Positions 55,801 through 64,000 of a stretch of 64,000 nucleotides of DNA are shown here, one piece after another. A program made the translations under genes and the position numbers. Numbering within the stretch: the stretch's first letter is position 1; every line of letters begins with the position of its first letter. The DNA is from Protula sp. h YS-2021 (Eukaryota > Annelida > Polychaeta > Sabellida > Serpulidae), in assembly GCA_949752745.1 (NCBI GenBank), contig OX457028.1:26355458-26419457 (forward strand), in the 5' to 3' direction. The notes under the pieces were generated by a model. The model was given only the letters and a program-made list of their open reading frames with translations. It was not told the DNA's origin and did no database searches.

Positions 55801-58800
55801 TGCGTATTGGGATGGATAAAAATCCTTAATTTTATTTTCGTATCTTAATGTGTTACACACACACTGACTCTGCAAGGCCTTTTATCCAAGTCCTACCCCT
55901 TGTGTAAGTAATATGTGTACGGCATAAATTCTGGAATTTTTATCTTGAATGCGACCTTTTGCTAAATAACTCGAAGAATTGATTCACTGAGCCTTGCGGC
56001 GACAGAACCTTAAAAACTTTACTCTAGACAGTATTTTTTTAATGAATTTAGTTTGTGCATTTGATTAGAAATAAAAGAGAAATCGACGCAAAATCGATAA
56101 GGCTTTAAAAAGATTCTCATTCTATGCCACGATCATTCGGTGTCGCTGATGACCCATGCTGAATCGTTGCCATAGAATACACAGCCAACAAGTACACAAG
56201 TCCTCTAATGCCTTTTAACAATCATAGAATTCCATAATTAATAGTGGCATGCACGTGATTCTTTCCTAAATGCTTGTGGAGCATGTTCATTTACAGTCAC
56301 ACCCCTCACAAAGACCTAGCCACGTAGACTCGACATAAACGCCATTTATGAAATGCACCAGAACATACCTCTACTTATTCATAAATTACTCAAATACAGA
56401 TCAACAAAATAGCAAGAGATCTGAAAGGTAGGGGTCATGCCATATTTTTTATGTAACAGCGAGTTGAAGTATTTGTTTAGGTGTCAAGTATTCAGTGTTC
56501 GAATAAGGAAATCCACTGCGCAAAATAAAGAAAATAACCCTGTAACCCAGAGCATTGAAGATAAAAATTCCGAACTTGAAATGTATCACGATCACAACTG
56601 ACATGGCAATATTTATCTTTACTACCAGAAGTTCAAATGAAAGTGTCTACGATCTACCAGACTCGGATAAATATGACCAATGGAAAAATCATCCTATTTT
56701 TATATAATTTTATCAAAATCTGGATATGCATATGCAGGGTTGAGATTTCGCGGTCGCCCGGTCGCCCGTGGCGACCAACTTTTGGCTCGGGCGACCAACT
56801 TTTTCGAGTTGGTCGCCCGAGTGGCGACTAACTTTTTTTCTGCGTATTTTCAGGTAAATACTGTTGATTATTTTAAACACCAATTTACATGAAAATGACT
56901 TTTGAATAAATTTTGCTTTCAGGGAGATTTTCACATTTGAAATAAATTTCAAATAACTACAAATTATGGATACTTAAGACACCTACTTGTTCTTGTTTTT
57001 TCATGTGAGGCGGGCTAGACAAATTTTACAAAAATTATGTTGGGCGACTAACTTTTTTGCCAGGCGACTAATTTTTTAAAGTTGGTCGCCCGGAGGGCGA
57101 CCAGAAAATTTTACGAAGTCTCAACCCTGATATGAATATATATCTATACAGATTAATTATGATTTCGATTTCCAAGAGTTTTCCAGGAGTCTTGATGGAA
57201 TTCCAGGAGTTTTCCAGGAGGTTTTGTGACCATTTCCAATTTCCAGGAGATTTCCAGGTTTTCCAGGAGGCGAAGGAACCCTGCTAAAATACAACTTGGA
57301 AGAGAAACGCAAGGAAAAGGTCAAGTACTCATCTTTAGCGTATCCAGTTGAGATATTTCGACTGGAAATCAGTATAACAAGACAGCAGACGACAAGACAT
57401 AATTTTGCGCGGCAACACATTGTCCACACAAACTTTACAAACTACTTGGCATGTAGCCCAACCAAGACCCTGAACCAGTTAAATTGACATCTGCTCAATA
57501 AATCACGTGCAACTGTGATTTGGTGAGTGCCGCAGTTAAGCTCATTGTGAAAAAATGGCAACTCGAAAATATCTGCTTCTTTCACAATCCAACATATATG
57601 GAAGGTTCTAATATTTCTACACTTTCATCGTAACACCCATCCCCGCATGGCTTTGATTTATATAAAGACCAGAACACACAAAAAGAATTAAATCAATGTG
57701 CTACACGTACAGAAAAAATATTCCTTTCAATCAGCAAATCCGTGTGCGAAGTAAATCTTAACAGAGACTACTGTGGGAACGTACTTTTTAAAACCCAAAA
57801 TCCGTTGACGTTCTCTATAATTTATTACCGAACCAGGGAATACAGGTTACCATTCATCAAGAAACTAAAAAAAAAAAAACACCTTCTCCCACATCTCAGA
57901 ATTAAATGACTTAAAAGTTGAATCATACCATTAGTCCGTTCATCTGCAAAAAAAAGTAGCTATGGCTACAGACAGATCAACAAAGTACCAGGCAATACTT
58001 GAACAGGTACACCAGTGTTGGAAATAAGGTGCGCCGAGTGCGCCCGGGCGCATCGTTTTGTCAAAACGGCGCAGTGATTCAAGCTCATTGCGCCGTTTTG
58101 GCGCACTTAAATCTGTCGGTCTACATTTTTGTTTGTTTATGGCTTCTTTGTTGACTATTTTGCACATCATTTTGGTGTAAGATAGCTATGCATATATACA
58201 TATCGGGCAAAGATTTCCAATCTTTTCGACTAATATGGCGCCTTGCTAAACAGGCCTCGTTCCTCGTTAGACTGAGAGAGAACACGTGGGTTCCCAGAAA
58301 ATTGACTTTTCCATTATCGCAAATTCTTTCTTGCTATGCAGATACCAAAGAGTGCGTTCTTGTAAATCTGGCACAGATATAACTACATCTCGATTTCAAC
58401 TTTGTGAAGAAAAGTAAGGTTGCAGGTAAAGTCCCTGAGGTGATCACGGATAAAGTCATTTGTTCCAGTGTAAATACATTCACTTTTGTCTCCTTTTTTC
58501 TCTTTGAAAAATATCTCAAGCCATAGAATCTCTTTCTTGAATTCAGTAAAGGTATACTGAAGCTTTGAAACTGAGCAACACTAAAGAGAAATTGTAAAAA
58601 AATATATATATTTTCCAGCCAACCTATGGTCACTGTTATATCAATACCACAAAGATGAATTTCCGTGCCTTGTGAAACTTACTTCTGTTGCGCTCACATT
58701 CCTATCTACATCTCAGATGTTGAACGACCTTTTTCCGTTCAAAATGACATTAAAACTGCACTTAGGAACAGGCTGTCTCCAGAAAAACTGGATACTTTGA

Positions 58801-59533
58801 CCATAACCAAGACAGAGGGACCGAAGCTGACGGATTTCAACTGTGAAGCTGCCTTTTGTTGGTGGGAGGCTGACAAAATAAGGCGCAATCAGTGGGCTGT
58901 TCAGAAAGAATAAAATTTTTGAGCGCCACAGACAAATAACTTTCTGCTACTATAGTTTAAAAAAAAAGGGTTTTGTTTCGTTAGATAAGAGATAAAACGT
59001 GGTTTTTAATAGATTCCGTTATTTTTGGTACTACCGAAAACGGCGCACTGTTTTGTGCACTTAATTCCAACACTGGTGCACGTATACGGACTCTTGCTGT
59101 TTTTTTTTTTTTTTCCTTTCTTTTTTTTTGTCCATGACTAGAAACTAATGACTCACACTTCAAGAGGTGCCTGTGGTTTTTAACTGAATAAAAAGTAACA
59201 TGTGATTTTTGGTTGTATGAGAAATAATAAATGATTTTTGTCCCCACGGGAGTCACTTGTGATTGTTGGTGTCATAAGAAGTAACGTGTAATCTTTGCTT
59301 TCATTAAAAAGTACCGTGATTCTTGGTTTCATGAAAAGTAACTTTGAGTTTCGCTGGGAGTAACTACTGATTTCTAGTTCCACAAGAAGGAGCTTGTGAT
59401 TGTGGTTGCATGGTAAGTGACTTGTGCTTGTTAAAACAGCGCACGACCTTTTTCTATTTAATCTATTTTATCTATCAGTAATATTTCTCCGCCTTGCGAT
59501 ACATTTCTGCAACATCCTAGCGTAGAAAAAACC

Positions 59534-59591
<58 letters not shown>

Positions 59592-60859
59592 CGAGTTGAT
59601 GTCGCTTTTGTTTTGTGCGGAGAAGCAAAGAGGACTGACCGGAAGGTGAAGTCATCGGGACTGGCCGTGTACTCGGAGATGCCGCGGTGTTTGCTCTTGT
59701 CATACGGGTAGTTGGCCAACAGGTCGCCGCCGTGCAGGTTTGCAGACACCACAAATGGGTTGTTGATGATCCAGCGAATCACCATCAACGTCTCCGGGGC
59801 TTTCTAAAAGAAACAGCGCACCAATGTATTTTCTAACGTTTGGTCGTGGGTGGGGGTGCAGCCACTTATTTGTCATATTTTAAGAGTAACATTTTACACG
59901 ATGCGCTATTCATCTCCTGCATTATTTTTATTTATTATAATTAACATTATTATCATTCTTATCATTTTTATTACAATTCTTTTATTAATGATTTCCTTTT
60001 TTTGGCAGTTTACCTTTTCAAGGAACAAACAAACAAATGTGCTATTTCAGTCATAAATTTAAGTTGGCCGATGCAATAATTAAAATTGATCTATTCAAAA
60101 TGCAAAACGATAAAGTCCCTTGGGTGACATGTCCACGTTCTACTACTGGGCAATAGTTACCGCATGGGTTTCATGGCTAAGTGCCCGGTTCCACAAGTGA
60201 TTGTTCTGTTCCACATGGTGGGCTTCGTTGCTATAGGCGATGGCATTAAGATCAGGGAAGTCCCGATTGAGATCAACACCCGCTGCGTTGGCACGTCCAA
60301 CCAGCCAACTAGCGCCTTTTTCCTAGCGTTGAGCACACAGAACAATGAAATGTACACATGACTGCAAATTTTGGAAAACACGCATTACAGTGTCTGTTAC
60401 TGGTGAATTTACCCTTGTTTTAACTTTTTTCAAATACAATTAAATAAAAAAAAAAACATCTTCAAAATTTACCCTTGTTTTAACTTTTTTCAAATACAAT
60501 TAAATAAAAAAAAAACATCTTCGAAATTTACCCTTGTTTTAACTTTTTTCAAACACAATTAAATGGAAAAAATCTTCAAAAGGACATATTAACCATTAAA
60601 TAAATTTTAACGACTAAAATGATCGTCAAAAGGTTGTAACAAGTAAGACTATTGAAAGTTACAGCTTCATAAGCCTCCTCCCAGCCGTCGGGATTCATTG
60701 ATGGCATAAAATGGAGGCGAGTTGACGTGATGAGCTTGACCGTGTCGTCATCGCCGTCGATGTATTTGTCACACATCTGCTGAATGAGCTCCAGCAGCAA
60801 CTCCCTGCCGACCACCTCATTGCCGTGCATGTTAGCCACATACTTGAACTCCGGCTCTA
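52810..60859 (-). CDS. M14 metallocarboxypeptidase, N/E subfamily (CPE/CPN/CPM-like), 3' eight exons
   Basis: Minus-strand exons 60859-60663, 60322-60161, 59803-59640, 55189-55056, 54572-54433, 54057-53937, 53593-53409 and 52899-52810 join in one frame of 396 residues plus a split first codon, ending in TAA. Numbering from the first full codon, zinc ligands are H11 and E14 (NMHGNE) and H143 (SANLHGGD). The substrate-carboxylate Arg pair region is N84-R85 (DLNRDF), the substrate-binding tyrosine is Y225 (MQDFNYL) and the catalytic glutamate is E236 (EITLEL). A transthyretin-like domain follows (~266-345; [26 protein letters not shown]), then a charged tail [12 protein letters not shown]. The family removes C-terminal Lys/Arg from peptides in the secretory pathway or at the cell surface. 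The 5' exon(s) with signal peptide and the GRSxxGREL segment are outside the window. There is no second carboxypeptidase domain, so CPD is excluded; CPE, CPN1 and CPM cannot be separated here. Confidence 0.93.
53025..53198. repeat. Three-copy 58-bp minisatellite in the last carboxypeptidase intron
   Basis: ACCACGACTAAACCTCCTCA, TTTTGGCACCAACTCACAAT, AGTTCTAATAATGTTTTA repeats at 53025, 53083 and 53141, essentially identical, so recently expanded. Confidence 0.9.
53409..53593 (-). CDS. Carboxypeptidase exon, end of transthyretin-like domain
   Basis: Acceptor TTGTTGCAG|C, donor [30 protein letters not shown] is conserved. The downstream stretch [20 protein letters not shown] and ENFTLRF replaces the usual VxVxxGxxxxxNFxL pattern. 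An N-glycosylation sequon NFT is present. Confidence 0.92.
53937..54057 (-). CDS. Carboxypeptidase exon, start of transthyretin-like domain
   Basis: Acceptor CCCTTTCAG|T, donor [30 protein letters not shown] then IIVTNI and NHDVTS are the first strands of the small beta-sandwich domain found in all N/E carboxypeptidases. Confidence 0.9.
54433..54572 (-). CDS. Carboxypeptidase exon with catalytic glutamate
   Basis: Acceptor ACTTGGCAG|G, donor [28 protein letters not shown] and [19 protein letters not shown] hold the substrate tyrosine and catalytic glutamate. Confidence 0.94.
55056..55189 (-). CDS. Carboxypeptidase exon with [12 protein letters not shown]
   Basis: Acceptor TTTGTTAG|A, donor GGAG|GTAAG. 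It encodes [35 protein letters not shown] and TVKG; the cysteine and TNGAxWY loop are standard in the subfamily. It lies 4.45 kb from the preceding exon. Confidence 0.92.
55375..55460. repeat. TTTCCAGGAG short-repeat block
   Basis: TTCCAGGAG/TTTCCAGG words recur five to six times here and again at 57170-57280, which ends in CGAAGGAACCCTG. They are probably pieces of one dispersed element with internal short repeats. The ends are not defined. Confidence 0.5.
55562..55855. mobile_element. Foldback MITE in the 4.45-kb carboxypeptidase intron
   Basis: Arms 55562-55677 and 55750-55855 are near-perfect inverted repeats: TAACACATTAAGATAC ... GGATTTTTATCCATCCCAAT ... CTCAATCCCTATACGCGGTT, mirrored on the right. 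The loop is ~72 bp. There is no coding capacity, and the arms differ at only a few positions, suggesting a recent insertion. Target duplication not obvious. Confidence 0.85.
56735..57129. mobile_element. 395-bp MITE with GGTCGCCC sub-repeats
   Basis: Begins CAGGGTTGAGATTTCGCGGT and ends (inverted) CAGGGTTGAGACTTCGTAAA. A 5-bp duplication ATATG lies on both sides (56730-56734 and 57130-57134). Both ends contain internal palindromic blocks of GGTCGCCCG / GGCGACCAACTTTT. Superfamily not assigned: CAGGG ends suggest hAT-like elements, but the duplication seen is 5 bp, not 8. Confidence 0.75.
58014..59076 (+). mobile_element. hAT-like element remnant in the carboxypeptidase intron
   Basis: Ends AGTGTTGGAAATAAGGTGCG and, inverted, AGTGTTGGAATTAAGTGCAC. 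Flanks GGTACACC (58006-58013) and GGTGCACG (59077-59084) match at 6 of 8 positions, fitting an 8-bp hAT target duplication. GCGCC/GGCGCA sub-repeats lie inside the left end. It carries a C-terminal hAT transposase fragment. Confidence 0.7.
58665..58916 (+). pseudogene. hAT transposase C-terminal fragment
   Basis: The frame includes [20 protein letters not shown] and [20 protein letters not shown], then a stop. This matches the C-terminal dimerisation region of hAT transposase relatives (pattern IKxxxRNRLSxExLxxLM, EGPxxxDFxxxxAxxxW). The RNase-H catalytic core is absent, so it cannot move itself. Confidence 0.7.
59536..59590. repeat. (AAT)n microsatellite
   Basis: About 18 AAT units, 50 bp inside the donor side of the large carboxypeptidase intron. 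The poly-tyrosine and poly-leucine open frames here are artefacts. Confidence 0.95.
59640..59803 (-). CDS. Carboxypeptidase exon with third zinc ligand
   Basis: Acceptor TTCTTTTAG|A, donor CCG|GTCAGT (ends two bases into a codon). [19 protein letters not shown] carries the histidine zinc ligand. Donor-side intron sequence starts 50 bp from an (AAT)n microsatellite. Confidence 0.93.
60161..60322 (-). CDS. Carboxypeptidase exon with DLNRDFPDL
   Basis: 162 bp, phase 0 at both ends, acceptor ACGCTAG|G, donor [27 protein letters not shown] is the diagnostic N/E-subfamily motif, where the basic-residue peptide carboxylate is bound. This frame differs from the longest open frame at this place. Confidence 0.92.
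60405..60580. repeat. Three-copy ~59-bp repeat in a carboxypeptidase intron
   Basis: AATTTACCCTTGTTTTAACT, TTTTTCAAATACAATTAAAT, then an A run and CATCTTC recurs three times (near 60405, 60466, 60524) with little divergence. Confidence 0.9.
60663..60859 (-). CDS. Carboxypeptidase exon with HxxE zinc motif
   Basis: Acceptor TTGTTTGCAG|TA and donor GCT|GTAACT. Two leading bases complete a codon begun in an upstream exon beyond the window. It encodes 65 residues, including [19 protein letters not shown] and [15 protein letters not shown]. Confidence 0.93.
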
Positions 60860-62659
60860 CTGCAAACAACGAAACATCCCTGCGTGCAGTTTCATAGGTA
60901 ACGCCGCCAGAGGTTTGCTGCCCTACCCCAACCACAATCATTTAATGACTGTCCCTGACTTTCAATTGGAACAGGTGACTGGCGTCAAAGGCTTCGCTTT
61001 AGTGTTTTTTTTTTCATCTCTTGGCCGGGGCAAAGGGGTGTGTGTTATCGCGCAAACATTTGTATTTTTCCAGGTTTTAACCATGTGAGAAATGTAACAT
61101 ACAACTCTTTATATACACGTAACTGTTCTGCCAGAAAAGCTCATGGTAAGAAGTTGTACAGTGCCGTATTCATTACTCGCTACACTTGTGGGACAGACCC
61201 CACCTGGCCTTTCAGGAAAAAAATGCCTAATCGATAAGTTTCTTTTTCTAAAAGACATCGACGATCTTTCATCCACCATATTTCTTTCACATTATGACAA
61301 ATATACAAGCATGAACCTTGTTGATCGGTTTATTTTCTTTCTTTAACACCAAGAGACATGCCACAAAATCCTACTCATTGCATAGAATACAGGCTGAATC
61401 GTGATCTGTTCCCTGAAAATGAGTACGTGGGGAGCATTGCATTTTTCGAAAATTCTTTCATTTATCACACTGATGTCAAGCAGTCGTTCCACTTGCTCCT
61501 CCACGGGCATATTAACGACCTTGCTTTCCACAGCAAGCCAAAGAAAAGGGAAGAATCAATAGCCAGCATCCCACGCAGACATTTTTACGCGAGGCATTTA
61601 TGGTTTCGGTAACGACACATTATAAACACACCACGCCACAACAGAGTATGAGGATTCAGCTACATTGGCTTTCCCAAGAAGTCCAGCCCCAGCCATTACT
61701 TACATTACATTTACAAAGAGTCAAACTATGGTTTAACGCCATGAAAAAAATATTTTTCGGAACAGTATTACAGGTGGGAACTTTGGTTCAGTCTAATCTG
61801 GTGCGGCACGAGGTGCATTTATACGCAGGATTGCGAAAAGAGAACAAAATATTTGACAATTACAATATGATCTTTTCTTACTGGAAAAATAAGTGAGGAG
61901 TCTATTTATGTCGTTATTTACCACTGAAATTTTCAAATATTCTGACGCCAGTATTAATTTTATTCATACGTGCAAATGTCTTCATTCAAAGGCGTTTACT
62001 TAAGATTGATTGCCAATGTTCTCCCACGGCGTCCACGCACGAAATATCAAATTACCAAGTCAACTTCGTTAATTACCACACCACTACAGGAGTGATTTCA
62101 TTGACGTCATAACAACGTCACAAGGCAGCGCCGAGCAACCAATAAACCCACTCGTTAGAGTCTGCTGCAAGTGTCTGTCAAAGCGAAACACTCTATTTTT
62201 GTTCTCTTTTTTGTAATGGACAACACAAGGTGCTATAGACTGCGTTAAGACTCTTCCAGAATGGTTTGAAAATACTGCCTTATCTGGTACATAGCAACAC
62301 ATATTTCAATTCTTATCTGCTTGATAAATTATTATTTTGTATAAGATCGTGTTATGTTTTCTGTTATTGAACTTTTTACATGCCCACGTTTGATGTAAAC
62401 AAATGTTTAAATCCTTTTTGACAGAGAAAGATAACGCAGGATATTGTGGACTGGGTCCAGCTTGTGGCTGACAACAGCTCGACGATAAGTTCTTTGGTAT
62501 CCTACAAGCAACTGAATTCAATACACAGATCAGCAGAAAAATCTCATGATCTATCACTTTTAGACGAAAAGGCATTTGAACAGTGTAATGAACGGTCAAA
62601 CCTCACCATATTAGTAACCTGCGCTCTTGAGACTTCACATAACATCCCGATCGCCCTGA
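60860..62659. other. Upstream carboxypeptidase intron, no exon found
   Basis: I looked on the minus strand for the upstream exon (GRSxxGREL type) and found none. Open frames at 61358-61612, 61600-61896 and 62446-62748 show no recognised domain. Confidence 0.5.
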
Positions 62660-62661
62660 GG

Positions 62662-63200
62662 TCATTGGCCCGGGGTCTAGGACAATACACCCCCCCCCGG
62701 ACCATACCCCTTCCCCTCCACCATCATTTGTTTCAATTTTCATTTTAAAGATTTTCATTAACGAGCAAAAACTAATACAGTTCTGTGATCTGTATTTAAA
62801 ACCTAAGCCATTTCGCTATGATCTAGTTGAAAGGGGTATAAGGGTAAAATTACAGCTCGCAAACCAGTGTACGAATTAGGAACACTGTTGGCGACTTCGC
62901 AAGCCGCAACATACTGGACTACCTTCGCACAATATTCAGTCTTGAAAGATGTGGACTTGCAGCTTTGACTGTGAATGAGACGCAGACTCGATATATCGAT
63001 TTAAAGATTAAACATAGTGTTGGAGAGAAATAAAACATGTCGCTGTACTTTTTTTTTCATTTCGTTGTAACGTTGAAAATTGGAAATACTCTGGTTGGGG
63101 TATTGGCACGGGGGTAGGGGGGTATGGTCCCAGGGGGGGTACCACCCGGGGGGGGGGGCTTTGTTCTGGGGGTATTGTCCGGAATCCCCCTGGTCCATTC
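62662..63200. mobile_element. Inverted-repeat MITE with G/C-rich ends
   Basis: The left end GGCCCGGGGTCTAGGACAAT with ACACCCCCCC and CGGACCATACCCC is mirrored on the right by GGGGTATGGTCCC ... GGGGGTATTGTCCGGAATCC. Centre is AT-rich without coding capacity. Exact termini and target duplication not resolved. Confidence 0.6.
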
Positions 63201-63734
63201 AATTTGCCCGAGGGCGCCCCGTTTAAATTCTTAGACATCCGGCATAAAAATTTATGGCTCGACCTAGTGTAGTGATCAGCCTAGCCCATCCCATATAAAA
63301 AAATAAGTCAAGTAAATGGAATATCGACATTAATCAAATTTCACTCGCTATTGGCATGTTATATCCTAAATTTTTTAATGAAAGATGAAACCACTGTAGA
63401 AAGCACAGCCCCCAACCGGAATTGAAAATCCAAGATAGCGACCACTGTGACTTTGAAACTGAATCCAGGTGAAGAGAAAAATAACGTGCACCTACCCACT
63501 ACCAAAATAAATCTATATACCAAATAACGCAGAAAACGGATTGTCAGGGTGGTAGTAACAGCCGGCGATGGACAACCAAATCTATAGTTTTCCTCCATGT
63601 CTCATTGACTAAACCCATAATTCATCAATAACCGTTTCCCATTTTTTCTTTTTACTGAAATAAAATATTAATTTTTGGACACATTTTTTAAAGCGATGGC
63701 CGAAAGCGTCAGTGGGCGTTAATTTTGACTTCCG

Positions 63735-63835
63735 CGACAGGTGATCTAACCCACTGAACTCGGGATCTTGAGATTACCAGACCAATGCTCTAACCAAATA
63801 AGGTAACCATCACCACCATCACGTAATCATAATTC
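63735..63835 (-). mobile_element. Decayed tRNA-derived SINE head
   Basis: On the minus strand GGTTAGAGCATTGGTCTGGT and AATCTCAAGATCCCGAGTTC resemble a tRNA with box A (TTTGGTTAGAGC) and a weakened box B (GAGTTCAGTGG). It is a different family from the satellite SINEs. The anticodon arm does not fold as a functional tRNA, so I call it a SINE remnant. Confidence 0.4.
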
Positions 63836-64000
63836 ATTGACTAAAAATCAAAAATAGACCAATCTAGAGCGATCAATGCTTACCCACAAAAGTGTACCTG
63901 AACAAGTTAAAAACTTTTATTAGCCAGCCGTTGCCTTTTTTTTTTTTTTTTTTTTGGTTTCTGTAAACAATAAACAAATGTTTCCCCCAACAGCTCTTTC

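Noticed and set aside
59468..59788. Open frames with poly-Leu and poly-Tyr
   Set aside because: They are produced by the (AAT)n microsatellite; only 59640-59803 is real coding sequence (carboxypeptidase exon).
60860..64000. Search for the upstream carboxypeptidase exon
   Set aside because: No minus-strand stretch with GRSxxGREL-like residues and a compatible donor was seen; the exon is probably beyond the window.

Overview
This is animal nuclear DNA: AT-rich, crowded with repeats, and carrying two spliced genes with GT-AG introns. Both genes are on the minus strand. The tRNA-derived SINE, the hairpin/(CCGT)n/tandem-array elements (which resemble repeats described from bivalves) and the many small inverted-repeat DNA transposons suggest a lophotrochozoan, most likely a mollusc. 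Nothing in the window fixes the species.

Layout. 1-11335 is a satellite of ~220-bp subunits arranged in a higher-order unit of ~2475 bp (three near-identical copies, then a diverged edge). It holds five SINE copies and one LINE tail. 11336-18190 has no recognisable gene; it contains a short array (12596-13175), a duplicated ~200-bp block and homopolymer runs. 18199-29040 is a dense field of diverged tandem arrays whose ~140-180-bp units share a core. They are fronted by GC-rich hairpins and CCGTC repeats, and part of the field lies between short inverted repeats (23786-28853).

Gene 1 (30681-35264, minus): a complete eight-exon, two-domain rhodanese / mercaptopyruvate sulfurtransferase-like protein of 310 residues that I could splice in frame. 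Its second, catalytic domain keeps the cysteine but has an atypical active-site loop.

35300-49440 is mobile-element territory. It holds a Tigger/pogo-like element with the remains of a CENP-B-type DNA-binding domain, a dead jockey/CR1-like reverse transcriptase, a Harbinger-like MITE, a ~0.8-kb segmental tandem duplication with a nested inverted-repeat element, and arrays carrying perfect TGACGTCA octamers. 49441-52809 has no recognisable feature.

Gene 2 (52810-60859, minus): the last eight exons of an M14 N/E-subfamily metallocarboxypeptidase (carboxypeptidase E/N/M-like), comprising catalytic domain, transthyretin-like domain and stop codon. Its 5' exon(s) lie beyond the window. Its 4.45-kb intron contains a hAT remnant, a 395-bp MITE with target-site duplication, and a foldback element. 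60860-64000 is upstream intron or flank with another inverted-repeat element and a SINE remnant.

The two genes are unrelated in function; I see no operon or pathway link. All splice sites were placed by eye from reading frame, family motifs and GT/AG dinucleotides.
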